Assembly (NCBI GenBank): GCA_963790525.1
Contig: CAWBOV010000002.1
Location: forward strand, 62,001 to 126,000
Direction of reading: 5' to 3'
Source of the DNA: CAWBOV01 sp963790525
Lineage (GTDB): Bacteria; Actinomycetota; Actinomycetes; Mycobacteriales; Jatrophihabitantaceae
Length of the DNA: 64,000 nucleotides
The position numbers and the translations under genes were made by a program. Positions 33,423-41,830 of the stretch are shown piece by piece. The notes beneath the pieces were generated by a model. That model was not told where the DNA came from and did not search any database. It saw only the letters and a program-made list of their open reading frames with translations. Position 1 is the stretch's first letter. Each line of letters starts with the position of its first letter.

Positions 33423-33512
33423 GACGCGATCATCTCAACCATCGACCACCCGCGACAGGGCCGGCGTGCGCGCCCGCGGGACGGCAAGCTGCTCGCCGGT
33501 GGTGATCGCCGA

Positions 33513-34178
33513 TCAGGCCGGACGGGTGACCCGGCGCTGGGTGACGAAGCCGCTCAGGAGCTGGGTCGCGGCGGAGTGGAAGCGGCTGACGTCGGCGTAG
33601 GGGCGGGCGACCAGCATGGCTCCCTCCAGGCAGCTGATGATCATGCGGGCCGCGTCGCGGGCGGTCCGGTGACGCGCAGGCTGCCGTCGGCGGCGCCCGT
33701 CCTCCAGCACGCCGGTCAGCCAGGTCTCGTTGTCGTCGAAGAACATCAGTACCGCGGTGCGCATCGGCTCGGGCAGCGTCCGGTATTCGGCGGCGAGCAT
33801 GCCGCACAGACACATCCGCTGGTCACGGAGGACGTCGAGGTAGAGCTCGGCGTAGCCGTCGAGCTTCGCCGGCGCGCTCAGACCAGCGGCGTCGAGGGCG
33901 GCGAGAGCGGCGGTGAAGCGCGAGGTGTACCGGTCGATCAGGGCGGTCCCGAGGTCGGCCTTGCTTGCGTAGTGGTAGTGCAGCGCCGGCTTGGTCAGCG
34001 CGAGTTCGGCGGCGATGTCGGCGTAGCTGAAGGCGTTGAAGCCGCGGTCCTGGACCAGCCGTTCGGCGACGTCGAGGATCCGGGTCGCCGTGCCGACTTC
34101 AGCGGTGCTGGTGCCGGTGCCGGGTCTGGTGCGCGTGCCGCTCGCCGTCGGTGCCGAACGAGGTCGTCGACTGCTCAC
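33513..34178 (-). CDS. TetR-family regulator
   Basis: A 221-residue TetR protein. DNA-binding segment FSYADIAAELALTKPALHYHYASKADL, then a ligand domain with the MCLCGMLAAEYRTLP phrase seen in a large TetR subgroup. GTG 34178 has GAGGAG upstream and is preferred to the ATG at 34223. Divergent from the DUF1059 gene with a dyad between, so it likely controls that gene and itself. Confidence 0.87.
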   Translation of the reverse strand: MSSRRPRSAPTASGTRTRPGTGTSTAEVGTATRILDVAERLVQDRGFNAFSYADIAAELALTKPALHYHYASKADLGTALIDRYTSRFTAALAALDAAGLSAPAKLDGYAELYLDVLRDQRMCLCGMLAAEYRTLPEPMRTAVLMFFDDNETWLTGVLEDGRRRRQPARHRTARDAARMIISCLEGAMLVARPYADVSRFHSAATQLLSGFVTQRRVTRPA

Positions 34179-34222
34179 GTGCTCTCCTCTTGACTGTTGA
34201 CCATCTGGACTGTAAAGATACA

Positions 34223-34242
34223 CTGACTTATCAGAAGGTCAG
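34223..34242. promoter_or_regulatory. Inverted repeat, candidate TetR operator
   Basis: CTGAC-N10-GTCAG with an inner CTGA/TCAG dyad, in the 122-bp gap between TetR and the DUF1059 gene. Confidence 0.4.
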
Positions 34243-34300
34243 GCATCCGCCTGTACGACACCTCGGAATCACGTGTCACCTCGCCTGAAAGGACACCGTC

Positions 34301-34492
34301 ATGAGCCGTAAGGTCGCCGACTGCCGCGACTACCCGAGCGAGAGCAACTGCACCCTGACGATCGCCGGCGAAGAAGACGAAGTCATCGCCGCCGCCGCCC
34401 AGCACGCCGCCGCCGTCCACGGCCACGAGGACAACGACGAACTCCGCTCCTGGCTGAAGGAGAACCTGAAGGACGAGGCCTTCTCGGCATAG
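34301..34492 (+). CDS. DUF1059 small protein
   Basis: A 63-residue protein with the DUF1059 pattern: VADCRDYPSESNCTLTIAG, then EDEVIAAAAQHAAAVHGHEDNDEL. Function unknown. Members are short, conserved and often found near stress or redox genes. ATG 34301 has AAAGGA upstream. It is likely controlled by the divergent TetR. Confidence 0.85.
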   Translation: MSRKVADCRDYPSESNCTLTIAGEEDEVIAAAAQHAAAVHGHEDNDELRSWLKENLKDEAFSA

Positions 34493-34600
34493 CAGCGCCG
34501 GCAAGCCGGGACCGACCCTCCCGACCCTCCCGACCGGCGTCGCCGCCGAGTAGCACGATGGTGCGGGCAGTTCCGCACACGTCCAGCCAGGGGGGTCGAC

Positions 34601-35752
34601 ATGGGTCACGTCCTCGCTGGGGCTCGCGTGGTCACGCCGGAGGGCGTACTCGAGTCGGGCTGGGTCGTTGTCGAGGGAGCCACCATCACCTCGGTGGGAC
34701 GTGGAGTGCCTCCGGTCGGCAGCCTGACCGATCTCGGCGGTGCGTGGCTCGTTCCGGGCTTCGTCGACGTGCACATGCACGGCGGCGGTGGCCATGACGT
34801 GGCGGCTTCCGCGGCATCACTGAACCAGGCGGTGGCGTTTCACCATGCGCACGGCACCACCACGACCCTTGCATCGTTGGTGACCGCCGCTGAGCCCGAC
34901 CTGGTTGATCAGCTGCGCTGGATCGCCGCCGAAACCCGGCGGGCCGCCGCGAACAACGAGCCAGGCAACCGTCTCGTCGGTGCCCATCTGGAAGGTCCGT
35001 TCCTCGCCCCTTCGCGCTGCGGCGCCCAGAACGTCGAGCACATGAAGCACCCGGATCCGGGCCTGCTCCAGCGCCTGCAGTCCGCCGCCGCCGGCACGCT
35101 ACGCGTGGTGACGATCGCTCCCGAGCTGCCCGGCGCGCTGGAGGTGATCAGGGCCGTCGTGGCCGGTGGCGCGATTGCCGCGATCGGCCACACCGACGCC
35201 ACCTACGACCAGGCGCGTGCCGGATTCGACGCCGGCGCGGTCCTTGCCACCCACCTCTTCAACGGAATGCGGCCCCGCCACCATCGGGAACCAGGTGCCG
35301 CCGGCGCCGCGCTCGGCGTCGGAGCGTTCTGCGAAATCATCTGCGACGGCCGGCACGTCCACCCCGCGATGATCCGCGAGGTCGCCGCGGGCCGGGCGGA
35401 ACTGATCCTCATCACCGACGCGATCGCCGCTGCGGGCGTCTCCGCGGGCGACTTCAGGTTGGGCGGCCAGGACGTCAGCGTCGTGGGCGGCACCGCCCGA
35501 TTGAGGAGCACCGGTTCACTCGCCGGGAGCACGCTCACCATGGCCGCGGCGCTGCGGCGCGCCGTGGTCGAGGTCGGGCTGCCGATCCAGACCGCGGTGC
35601 GCGCCGCCGCCACCGCACCAGCCACGCTGCTCGGCCTGGCCGGTGACCGCGGGGCCATCGCACCAGGGCTTCGTGCCGACCTCGTCGTGCTCGACGACGA
35701 GCTGCGGGTGAGCTCCGTCATCAGCGGAGGCGTTGCCACGCGCAGCGGATAG
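34601..35752 (+). CDS. nagA: N-acetylglucosamine-6-phosphate deacetylase
   Basis: A 383-residue amidohydrolase-superfamily enzyme that removes acetate from GlcNAc-6-phosphate in amino-sugar and cell-wall recycling. Metal and active-site motifs: VDVHMHGGGGHDV, GAHLEGPFLAP (metal Glu), IGHTDATYDQA (His), THLFNGMRP and LITDAIAAAG (catalytic Asp). Length is normal. It stands alone, without nagB or a PTS gene in the window. Confidence 0.92.
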   Translation: MGHVLAGARVVTPEGVLESGWVVVEGATITSVGRGVPPVGSLTDLGGAWLVPGFVDVHMHGGGGHDVAASAASLNQAVAFHHAHGTTTTLASLVTAAEPDLVDQLRWIAAETRRAAANNEPGNRLVGAHLEGPFLAPSRCGAQNVEHMKHPDPGLLQRLQSAAAGTLRVVTIAPELPGALEVIRAVVAGGAIAAIGHTDATYDQARAGFDAGAVLATHLFNGMRPRHHREPGAAGAALGVGAFCEIICDGRHVHPAMIREVAAGRAELILITDAIAAAGVSAGDFRLGGQDVSVVGGTARLRSTGSLAGSTLTMAAALRRAVVEVGLPIQTAVRAAATAPATLLGLAGDRGAIAPGLRADLVVLDDELRVSSVISGGVATRSG

Positions 35753-36053
35753 GCACGCTCGCGTCACCTCAGCGCGGCGTGGAGCTGCGGGCGCTAGGAT
35801 CGGATCCGTACCGCCCACATGGCGTTACCCGCTGCGCCGCTCACGACGACCCGATCTCGGGGTCGATTCGCGCGTCGAGGGGCGGCTGAGGGCCGGAGCT
35901 GGAGCGGCCCGAGGGGTGTCGGTCCACCGGGTTCGGTGGGTCCGGTTGCGTCAGGGAGCGGGCTCCCGGGTCTCCCGGTGGCCGTCCTGTGGGCCGGACG
36001 TCGTGCGCGTGGATGGTCCCGGCTACCGAGCAGGGCATCGGAAGGAGGAGTGT
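35753..36053. other. 300-bp gap, no gene seen
   Basis: Open frames here are continuations of the helicase frame upstream of its start, without similarity. The region should hold the helicase promoter; no clear operator, repeat or RNA structure is visible apart from GGAAGGAGGAG just before the helicase start. Confidence 0.55.
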
Positions 36054-38201
36054 GTGGCTCGAACAGGCCGGCGGCAGAAGAGCGTGAGCCAGAGTGCTCC
36101 CTCCCAGCGGCGAACCCGCGCGCCCGAGGACGTCATGTCCACGCTCGCTCGTGCCGTGCGCGAGGTCGAAGCGGCCGTTGCCAGTCGCCGCGTGACTCCG
36201 GCGGTGCGTACGAAGTTCCAGGTCGTCGCGCTGCTCGTCCGCGAGGAGCACGCCCGGGTGCAGCAGGACCAGACCCGCAGCCGGACCAGTCGGGCCGAGC
36301 GGCTCAAACGCCTGGACGTCATCGGGACGACCCTGGCCAAGACCGCGGTGCGTGACCCCACGCTCCTCGCGCTGCTCTCCGAGGACGCCGTCGTCTCCGA
36401 CTCGGCCAAGCTGCTCAAGCGCGACATGTCCCGGGCCGTGGGCCTCGAACCGGCACCGGACCCGGCGGCGCAGGCGCAGTCCCCTGCCCCGTCGGCCGCG
36501 ACCGCGCGGCGGGTCGTGCCGCAGTCGGTCATCTCCCGGCAGATGGCCAACCCGTTCCTGGCGCCCGACTTCTCCGCGGCCCGGCCGAGCACGGTCAGCT
36601 CCCGCCACCTCGCCGGCTGGGAACTGCTCAACCCGCTGCTGCGCTCGTTCGAGCGAGCCGAGAGCGGAGCCTCCGCGTGCATGGTGCTACCGGATCCGGG
36701 GTCGGTGAACCTGCGCCTGCCGGGCAACCGCGCGCTGATGCCCCACCAGGCTCAGCTGATCGCGGCGGCTGCGGCCGGTCACCGGACCTTCCTGCTCGCG
36801 GACGAGCCCGGCCTCGGCAAGACGGCGCAGGCCCTGCTCGCGGCGGAGGTGGCGAACGCCTACCCGCTGCTGGTCGTCGTCCCGAGCGTGGTGAAGACCA
36901 ACTGGGCGCGCGAGGCGGGGCTGTGGACACCGAACCGCCTGGCCACCGTCGTCCACGGCAACGGTGACACCGTCGACGGCTTCGCCGACATCGTCGTGGT
37001 CAACTACGAGGTGCTCGACCGTCACGTGGGGTGGTTCGGCGAGTTCGGCTTCCGCGGCATGGTGGTCGACGAGGCCCACTTCATCAAGAACAAGGCCTCG
37101 CAACGGTCGCAGCACGTCCTCGATCTGTCGGCACGCATCCGCTCCCGCACCCCGCGGCCGTTGCTGATGGCGCTCACCGGCACCCCGCTGATCAACGACA
37201 TCGAGGACTTCCGGGCGATCTGGCAGTTCCTCGGCTGGATCGACGCCAGCGAGCCGCGCACCGAGCTGATGAACGCTCTCGAGAACACCGGCCTGACCCC
37301 GGCGGACCCGCGGTTCTACGCCGCCGCCCGCTCGTGCGTGATCGATCTCGGCATCGTCCGCCGCCGCAAGATCGACGTGGCTGCGGACATCCCTGCCCGC
37401 CGCACCGCCGACCTGCCCGTCGAGCTCGACGAGGCGGTCGGCCGCTCGATCCGGGAGGCCGAGCGCGACCTCGCTCGACGGCTGGTGACGCGCTACGACA
37501 CCGCGCTGGCGAACCGCCGGTCAGGGGCCGTCGAGGGCATCGACCACGACCTCGTACGCAAGGTGGCCAGCACCGAGCGCAAGGACACGACCACCACCAA
37601 GGTCGGCGAGAACGTGTTCAGCATGATGCGCCGCATCGGGCAGGCGAAGGCCGGCCTCGCCGCCGACTACGCCGCCCAGCTGGCCCGAAGCGCCGGCAAG
37701 GTCGTCTTCTTCGCCAAGCACATCGACGTCATGGACGTCGCCGAGGAGACGTTCGCCAGGCAGGGCATCCGGTTCTCCTCGATTCGCGGCGACCAGACGC
37801 CGACATCGCGGCAGAGGAACATCGACGCCTTCGTGAACGACCCGGGCGTCGCGATCGCGGTCTGCTCGCTGACCGCAGCAGGAGTGGGCCTCAACCTGCA
37901 GGTCGCCTCCAACGTCGTGCTGGCCGAGCTGTCCTGGACCGACGCCGAACAGACGCAGGCCATCGACCGCAGCCACCGCATCGGTCAGACCGAACCCGTC
38001 ACCGCCTGGCGCATCATCGCTGCGCGAACGATAGACAGCAGGATCGCCGAGCTCATCGACAGCAAGGCCGGGCTGGCTGCGCGAGCGCTGGACGGCTCCG
38101 ATGACGAGGTGTGGTCCTCGGCCGACGTGCAGCTCGAAGCGCTGACCGCCCTGCTGACCGACGCGTTGACCGCGCGAGCGGAAGGCCGCGCCGACGCGTA
38201 G
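36054..38201 (+). CDS. SNF2-family ATPase (SMARCAL1/HepA-like)
   Basis: A 715-residue DNA translocase. About 220 N-terminal residues carry no known domain. They are followed by the two RecA-like lobes: motif I LADEPGLGKTAQALL (about residue 255), motif II VVDEAHFIKN, motif III MALTGTPLIN, then SSIRGDQTP, motif V LTAAGVGLNLQ and motif VI QAIDRSHRIGQTEPV. It probably remodels protein-DNA or forked structures. No nuclease or methylase is adjacent, so restriction or defence is not supported, and a role in repair is as likely. GTG 36054 follows AAGGAGGAG; the frame upstream has no similarity. Confidence 0.86.
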   Translation: MARTGRRQKSVSQSAPSQRRTRAPEDVMSTLARAVREVEAAVASRRVTPAVRTKFQVVALLVREEHARVQQDQTRSRTSRAERLKRLDVIGTTLAKTAVRDPTLLALLSEDAVVSDSAKLLKRDMSRAVGLEPAPDPAAQAQSPAPSAATARRVVPQSVISRQMANPFLAPDFSAARPSTVSSRHLAGWELLNPLLRSFERAESGASACMVLPDPGSVNLRLPGNRALMPHQAQLIAAAAAGHRTFLLADEPGLGKTAQALLAAEVANAYPLLVVVPSVVKTNWAREAGLWTPNRLATVVHGNGDTVDGFADIVVVNYEVLDRHVGWFGEFGFRGMVVDEAHFIKNKASQRSQHVLDLSARIRSRTPRPLLMALTGTPLINDIEDFRAIWQFLGWIDASEPRTELMNALENTGLTPADPRFYAAARSCVIDLGIVRRRKIDVAADIPARRTADLPVELDEAVGRSIREAERDLARRLVTRYDTALANRRSGAVEGIDHDLVRKVASTERKDTTTTKVGENVFSMMRRIGQAKAGLAADYAAQLARSAGKVVFFAKHIDVMDVAEETFARQGIRFSSIRGDQTPTSRQRNIDAFVNDPGVAIAVCSLTAAGVGLNLQVASNVVLAELSWTDAEQTQAIDRSHRIGQTEPVTAWRIIAARTIDSRIAELIDSKAGLAARALDGSDDEVWSSADVQLEALTALLTDALTARAEGRADA

Positions 38202-38247
38202 GCCGCGCTGACGGCAAGGCTGTGGCGGCTCCAGCGCGTAGCGAGAT

Positions 38248-38706
38248 TCAGCGACCGCAGCGGTCGACGCGCTCCCAGGGCCATTCGGTGGACAGCCAGC
38301 GCAGGACGGCATCGGCGAGCGGCGTGTCGAGTTCCGACCTGTCCGCCCGCACCCAGGACTGCATCGTGACGTCCCAGTCGGCGGAGGGCGAGGGGTACAC
38401 GTAGACACAACCGATGACGTCGTCGTCGCTCGGGTCGAGGACGGTGAAGGTGAACCCGGCGGCGCGCGAGAAGTCGTCGGCGTGGCGGCGCAAGTCCCTG
38501 AGGTTCTCCTCGAGCGTCATGCCGTGCGGTGGTGGCCAGTTGCCGTCGGGGTAGCCAGGGGTGGAGCGAATGTGGTCGATGCTCGACATCCAGGCGGCGT
38601 GATCGGCTTCATTGTGCTGCGGCCCCAGCGGCTCGAGCCGGAACTGCTCGGTGACGAGCGAGGTGGGCGGGTCGAAGCCGACGGGCACGAACGGTTCCGA
38701 GACCAT
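38248..38706 (-). CDS. GNAT-family N-acetyltransferase
   Basis: A 152-residue protein with VTEQFRLEPLGPQHNEADHAAWMSS, then FTFTVLDPSDDDVIGCVYVYPS and WVRADRSELDTPLADAVLRWL. It resembles a common actinomycete GNAT subgroup of unknown substrate. Acetyl-CoA loop is poorly conserved, so activity is uncertain. Convergent with the helicase gene. Confidence 0.78.
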   Translation of the reverse strand: MVSEPFVPVGFDPPTSLVTEQFRLEPLGPQHNEADHAAWMSSIDHIRSTPGYPDGNWPPPHGMTLEENLRDLRRHADDFSRAAGFTFTVLDPSDDDVIGCVYVYPSPSADWDVTMQSWVRADRSELDTPLADAVLRWLSTEWPWERVDRCGR

Positions 38707-38832
38707 GCGCGGACCGTACCGAGTGGACCGCCCGCACGCATTCGAATTCCCGTCGACGGCACGCGGGACGGAATCACGCCTGTCAGCGGGGTGAGCACAC
38801 GTGTTCGCCGACGCGTACCCCGGGTGCCCGCA

Positions 38833-40362
38833 TCACGGGCCGACTGCCGGCTGCAGCAGCGACGTGTCGAACCACTGGATCTGGCCCTTGCCGTTGGCCT
38901 TCGCGGCATACATCGCGACGTCGGCATAGTGGCGGACCTCGGTGGCCGTCGGAGTGACGTTCGACGTCGTGCCGCCGGCAGGATTCGCGCAGCGAGCCGA
39001 GGTGATTCCCACGCTGGCGCCGATTCGCGCGATGCCGGCGCCGAACGGGATCGGCTCGGACACTCTGTGCACGATCCGCTCCGCTATCTCGCCCGCTTCC
39101 GCAGGGGAGGTATCCGCCAGGATGACAGCGAACTCGTCGCCGCCCAGACGTGCGCACACGTCCCCCACCCGGGTGCAGGCCCGGAGTCGGGTGGCAACCT
39201 CGGTGAGGACGTGGTCGCCGGCCAGGTGCCCGAGCCCGTCGTTGACATCCTTGAAGTCGTCGAGATCGACGAAGAGCAGATGCAGCCGGTCGGGCTCGAC
39301 GGCGAGTGCAAGCGCGGAGGCAAGTGCGGAACTGAACGCGCTTCGATTCGCCAGACCGGTCAGGGAGTCGACCCGCGCCTGCACGGTCAGTTCCTGATGT
39401 ATCCCGCTGTTGCGCAACGCGAGCGTCACCATGATGACGAAGCTCCGCACCGTGAGCATGGTCGATGGAGACAGCCGGGCGGGCGCCCCGAGCAACATCC
39501 ACTCCGCGTCGGCGTCGTCGTCGATCCGAACGGATTCCCACTCCAGTACGGCGCCGGCCGCCGAATCGAGAAGCGTCGTGGCGCTCAGCGGCCGGGACGA
39601 GTGTGTGACGGGCGCGAGTGCGTCGTTCGGCAGCGACGTCGGGACGGTGGCGAAGGGCCCAGCGGCTCCCTCGATGCGAAGGGTGTCGCCGTCGCGCACT
39701 GCCAGGAGCAGGCGTAGTCCGGGGGTCGCCGAGCAGAGTTCCGTGGCAGCCCTTCTGGCCAGGGACCGGATCGCGATGACGTCGGTGACTGCCAGCAGCT
39801 GCGAGCCGAGAACTGCCAGCGCTGCATCGCGTCGCAGGCTCTGCTCGCGTGCCTGCAGCCCCATCGCCAGGTGCCGTCCGACCAGAACCGTCAGCACCAT
39901 CGTCGGCGCGGAGGCGATCAGGAGGACCGCATCCGGCGTGGTCACGTGCCCGGGTACGGCCTTCCATAGCGGGAAGGTCGCGGCGATTCCGGCCAGGTAC
40001 AGACCGCACCGGACGAGGGATCGCGCGGTCGACCCGTACAGCGCGCCGAACCACACCGCCGCGAACGCTAGCGGGAACACCGCCGGTGGCTCAGGACCGG
40101 TCAGCGCACATCCCATGATGCCGGTGGCCACGACAACATCGAGCCAGAGTGGCAGGCGCTCGGTGAAGTACGTGTACACCCATGCGCCGGCGAGAACGGC
40201 CGAGCTGCCCAGCGCGAGTGCCACGACACCGATCCGTCCCGAGGACAACGACCCCGGCAACGCGAGCAGGAGGCTGATGAGGACCAAGCCGGCGAACAGC
40301 CAGCGAGTGCTGTCGGTGATGCCTTCGGGTCGACGCATCCGGCTCGGGACCCGGCCCCTCAT
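38833..40362 (-). CDS. Membrane diguanylate cyclase (GGDEF)
   Basis: A 509-residue protein. About six membrane helices fill residues 20-160. A GAF-like region spans 185-325 (AVLGSQLLAVTDVIAIRSLA, then VRDGDTLRIEGAAG). The C-terminal GGDEF domain begins DSLTGLANRSAF and has the intact active site LGGDEFAVI. An inhibitory site RVGD lies five residues upstream of GGDEF. It should make c-di-GMP with product feedback. No EAL domain. The signal is unknown. Confidence 0.9.
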   Translation of the reverse strand: MRGRVPSRMRRPEGITDSTRWLFAGLVLISLLLALPGSLSSGRIGVVALALGSSAVLAGAWVYTYFTERLPLWLDVVVATGIMGCALTGPEPPAVFPLAFAAVWFGALYGSTARSLVRCGLYLAGIAATFPLWKAVPGHVTTPDAVLLIASAPTMVLTVLVGRHLAMGLQAREQSLRRDAALAVLGSQLLAVTDVIAIRSLARRAATELCSATPGLRLLLAVRDGDTLRIEGAAGPFATVPTSLPNDALAPVTHSSRPLSATTLLDSAAGAVLEWESVRIDDDADAEWMLLGAPARLSPSTMLTVRSFVIMVTLALRNSGIHQELTVQARVDSLTGLANRSAFSSALASALALAVEPDRLHLLFVDLDDFKDVNDGLGHLAGDHVLTEVATRLRACTRVGDVCARLGGDEFAVILADTSPAEAGEIAERIVHRVSEPIPFGAGIARIGASVGITSARCANPAGGTTSNVTPTATEVRHYADVAMYAAKANGKGQIQWFDTSLLQPAVGP

Positions 40363-40576
40363 GCCGAGTTCACGCTGAGTGCTTCCACCCGGGATGCTCC
40401 TTGCTTCGGCGGCTCGGCTGACCTCGAGGACGCCGCGGCTGTGCGGCCCCCGTCGCAGTACGGGTGTGCTCTCGGAGAAGGCTACGGCTCAGGCTATCAG
40501 CTCCCACATCCAGTTTCTCGTTTGTCAAGCGGTTTCGCAGTGGAGATCATGCCGCTCGCGGGTGCAGGCTGATGCC

Positions 40577-41125
40577 ATGCGAGTGGTCGAGGTCGTGTTC
40601 GCCGCCGGATGGGCCGCGTTCTGGATCTACTGGATCATCGCCGCGTTCTCGATGAAGCGCGGGCGCGTGGCGTGGTCTCGCGAGTTGCCGGCACGAGCAG
40701 TGATCTTCGTGGCGATCATCGTCCTGGTCCACCTCGGAGTCTTCCGTGGACAGGGCGCGACCTCCGACCCGTGGCGTTCCACCGTCGGCCTCGTCCTCTT
40801 CGTAGGCGGCTTGAGCTTCGCCATCTGGGCGCGCATCCACATCGGGCGCAACTGGGGTACACCGATGTCGCAGAAGCTGGAACCGGAATTGGTGCGCAGC
40901 GGGCCCTACCGGCTGGTCCGCCATCCCATCTACAGCGGCATCCTGCTCGCCGGGATCGGCACAGCGGTGGGACTGAACTGGGTGTGGTTGATCGCCGTCA
41001 CCGTCGCCGGAAGCTACTTCGTCTACAGCGCGGTCATCGAGGAACACAACCTCACCGCGGAGTTTCCCGACGCCTACCCCGCCTACAAACGCTCGGCGAA
41101 AATGCTCGTGCCCTACGTGTTCTGA
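40577..41125 (+). CDS. Isoprenylcysteine-methyltransferase-like membrane protein
   Basis: A 182-residue protein of the ICMT/PEMT type. Four or five membrane helices, then the SAM-binding signature LVRSGPYRLVRHPIYSGILLAG and EEHNLTAEFPDAYPAYKRSAKML at the end. Bacterial members methylate small lipophilic or thiol substrates, mostly unknown. ATG 40577 (MRVVEVVFAAGW) is preferred over upstream frame. It stands alone. Confidence 0.85.
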   Translation: MRVVEVVFAAGWAAFWIYWIIAAFSMKRGRVAWSRELPARAVIFVAIIVLVHLGVFRGQGATSDPWRSTVGLVLFVGGLSFAIWARIHIGRNWGTPMSQKLEPELVRSGPYRLVRHPIYSGILLAGIGTAVGLNWVWLIAVTVAGSYFVYSAVIEEHNLTAEFPDAYPAYKRSAKMLVPYVF

Positions 41126-41174
41126 CCGAGTCATCTGCGCCCCGAAGCTGCGGAGCTGGTCGTCGCAAAGACGG

Positions 41175-41678
41175 CTACCGGTTGTGCACGCCGGCAGTTG
41201 CCCAATCGAGCGGTTCGAAACCGATGTCCATGCGGGCGGCATCAAGGAAGTCCCGTCGCAGCGTCCAGTAGGTTTCCTGCCACGACTTCCATCCCTCAAG
41301 CGACTGATCGCGTCCCCGTGGAACTGCTTCTCGCCGAGCATGAGCCCACAGCTGCGCTGCCACGCCCGCCACTGGGTTCGTCGCGATCAAGCGAACATTC
41401 TCGAGCGATGCCTGCGCAGCAACCGGAGACACATCGTGCAAGGCGTGCCAGAGTTCCTCACCCGTTATTCGATCGCGGTGGAAGCTGCTCGATGGTTCCC
41501 AAATTGCCCTGTACACCCCGTTGAGTTCAGTGAGCCACTCGACGTAGGTCTCGCGCCGCGAGGCGGCAAGCCGCTCCCCTGCCTCGCGGCGAAACGCCGA
41601 CATGTAGTTGAGCCGAGCGCCGACGGTGCCAAGGATGACGCCCAGCAGAGTGCCGGCGACCGCAAGCGCAGCGTCCAT
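41175..41678 (-). CDS. Single-pass membrane hypothetical protein
   Basis: A 167-residue protein starting MDAALAVAGTLLGVILGTVGA (one membrane helix). A soluble helical part follows, RREAGERLAASRRETYVEWL, LWHALHDVSPVAAQASLENVRLIA and SWQETYWTLRRDFLDAARMDIG. The longer ORF to 41915 has no similarity, so ATG 41678 is chosen. This layout is common in actinomycetes as a conserved hypothetical; function unknown. Confidence 0.68.
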   Translation of the reverse strand: MDAALAVAGTLLGVILGTVGARLNYMSAFRREAGERLAASRRETYVEWLTELNGVYRAIWEPSSSFHRDRITGEELWHALHDVSPVAAQASLENVRLIATNPVAGVAAQLWAHARREAVPRGRDQSLEGWKSWQETYWTLRRDFLDAARMDIGFEPLDWATAGVHNR

Positions 41679-41830
41679 GTCGTCACCCAAGCACGCCGAG
41701 ACCATCAAACATATCCGCCACACTCTGAGCTCGCGTCGGTTCAGGTCGAAGAGCCGAATCGGCCAATCCACGGATCGACCACCTCTTGCGTGCCCGCGCC
41801 GGTCGGGCGCGGGGGGCGGAGCTGCGGCTC

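Noticed and set aside
36054..38201. A defence system around the SNF2 helicase (DISARM- or BREX-like)
   Set aside because: No methylase, PLD nuclease or DUF partners are found; neighbours are nagA, a GNAT and a diguanylate cyclase.
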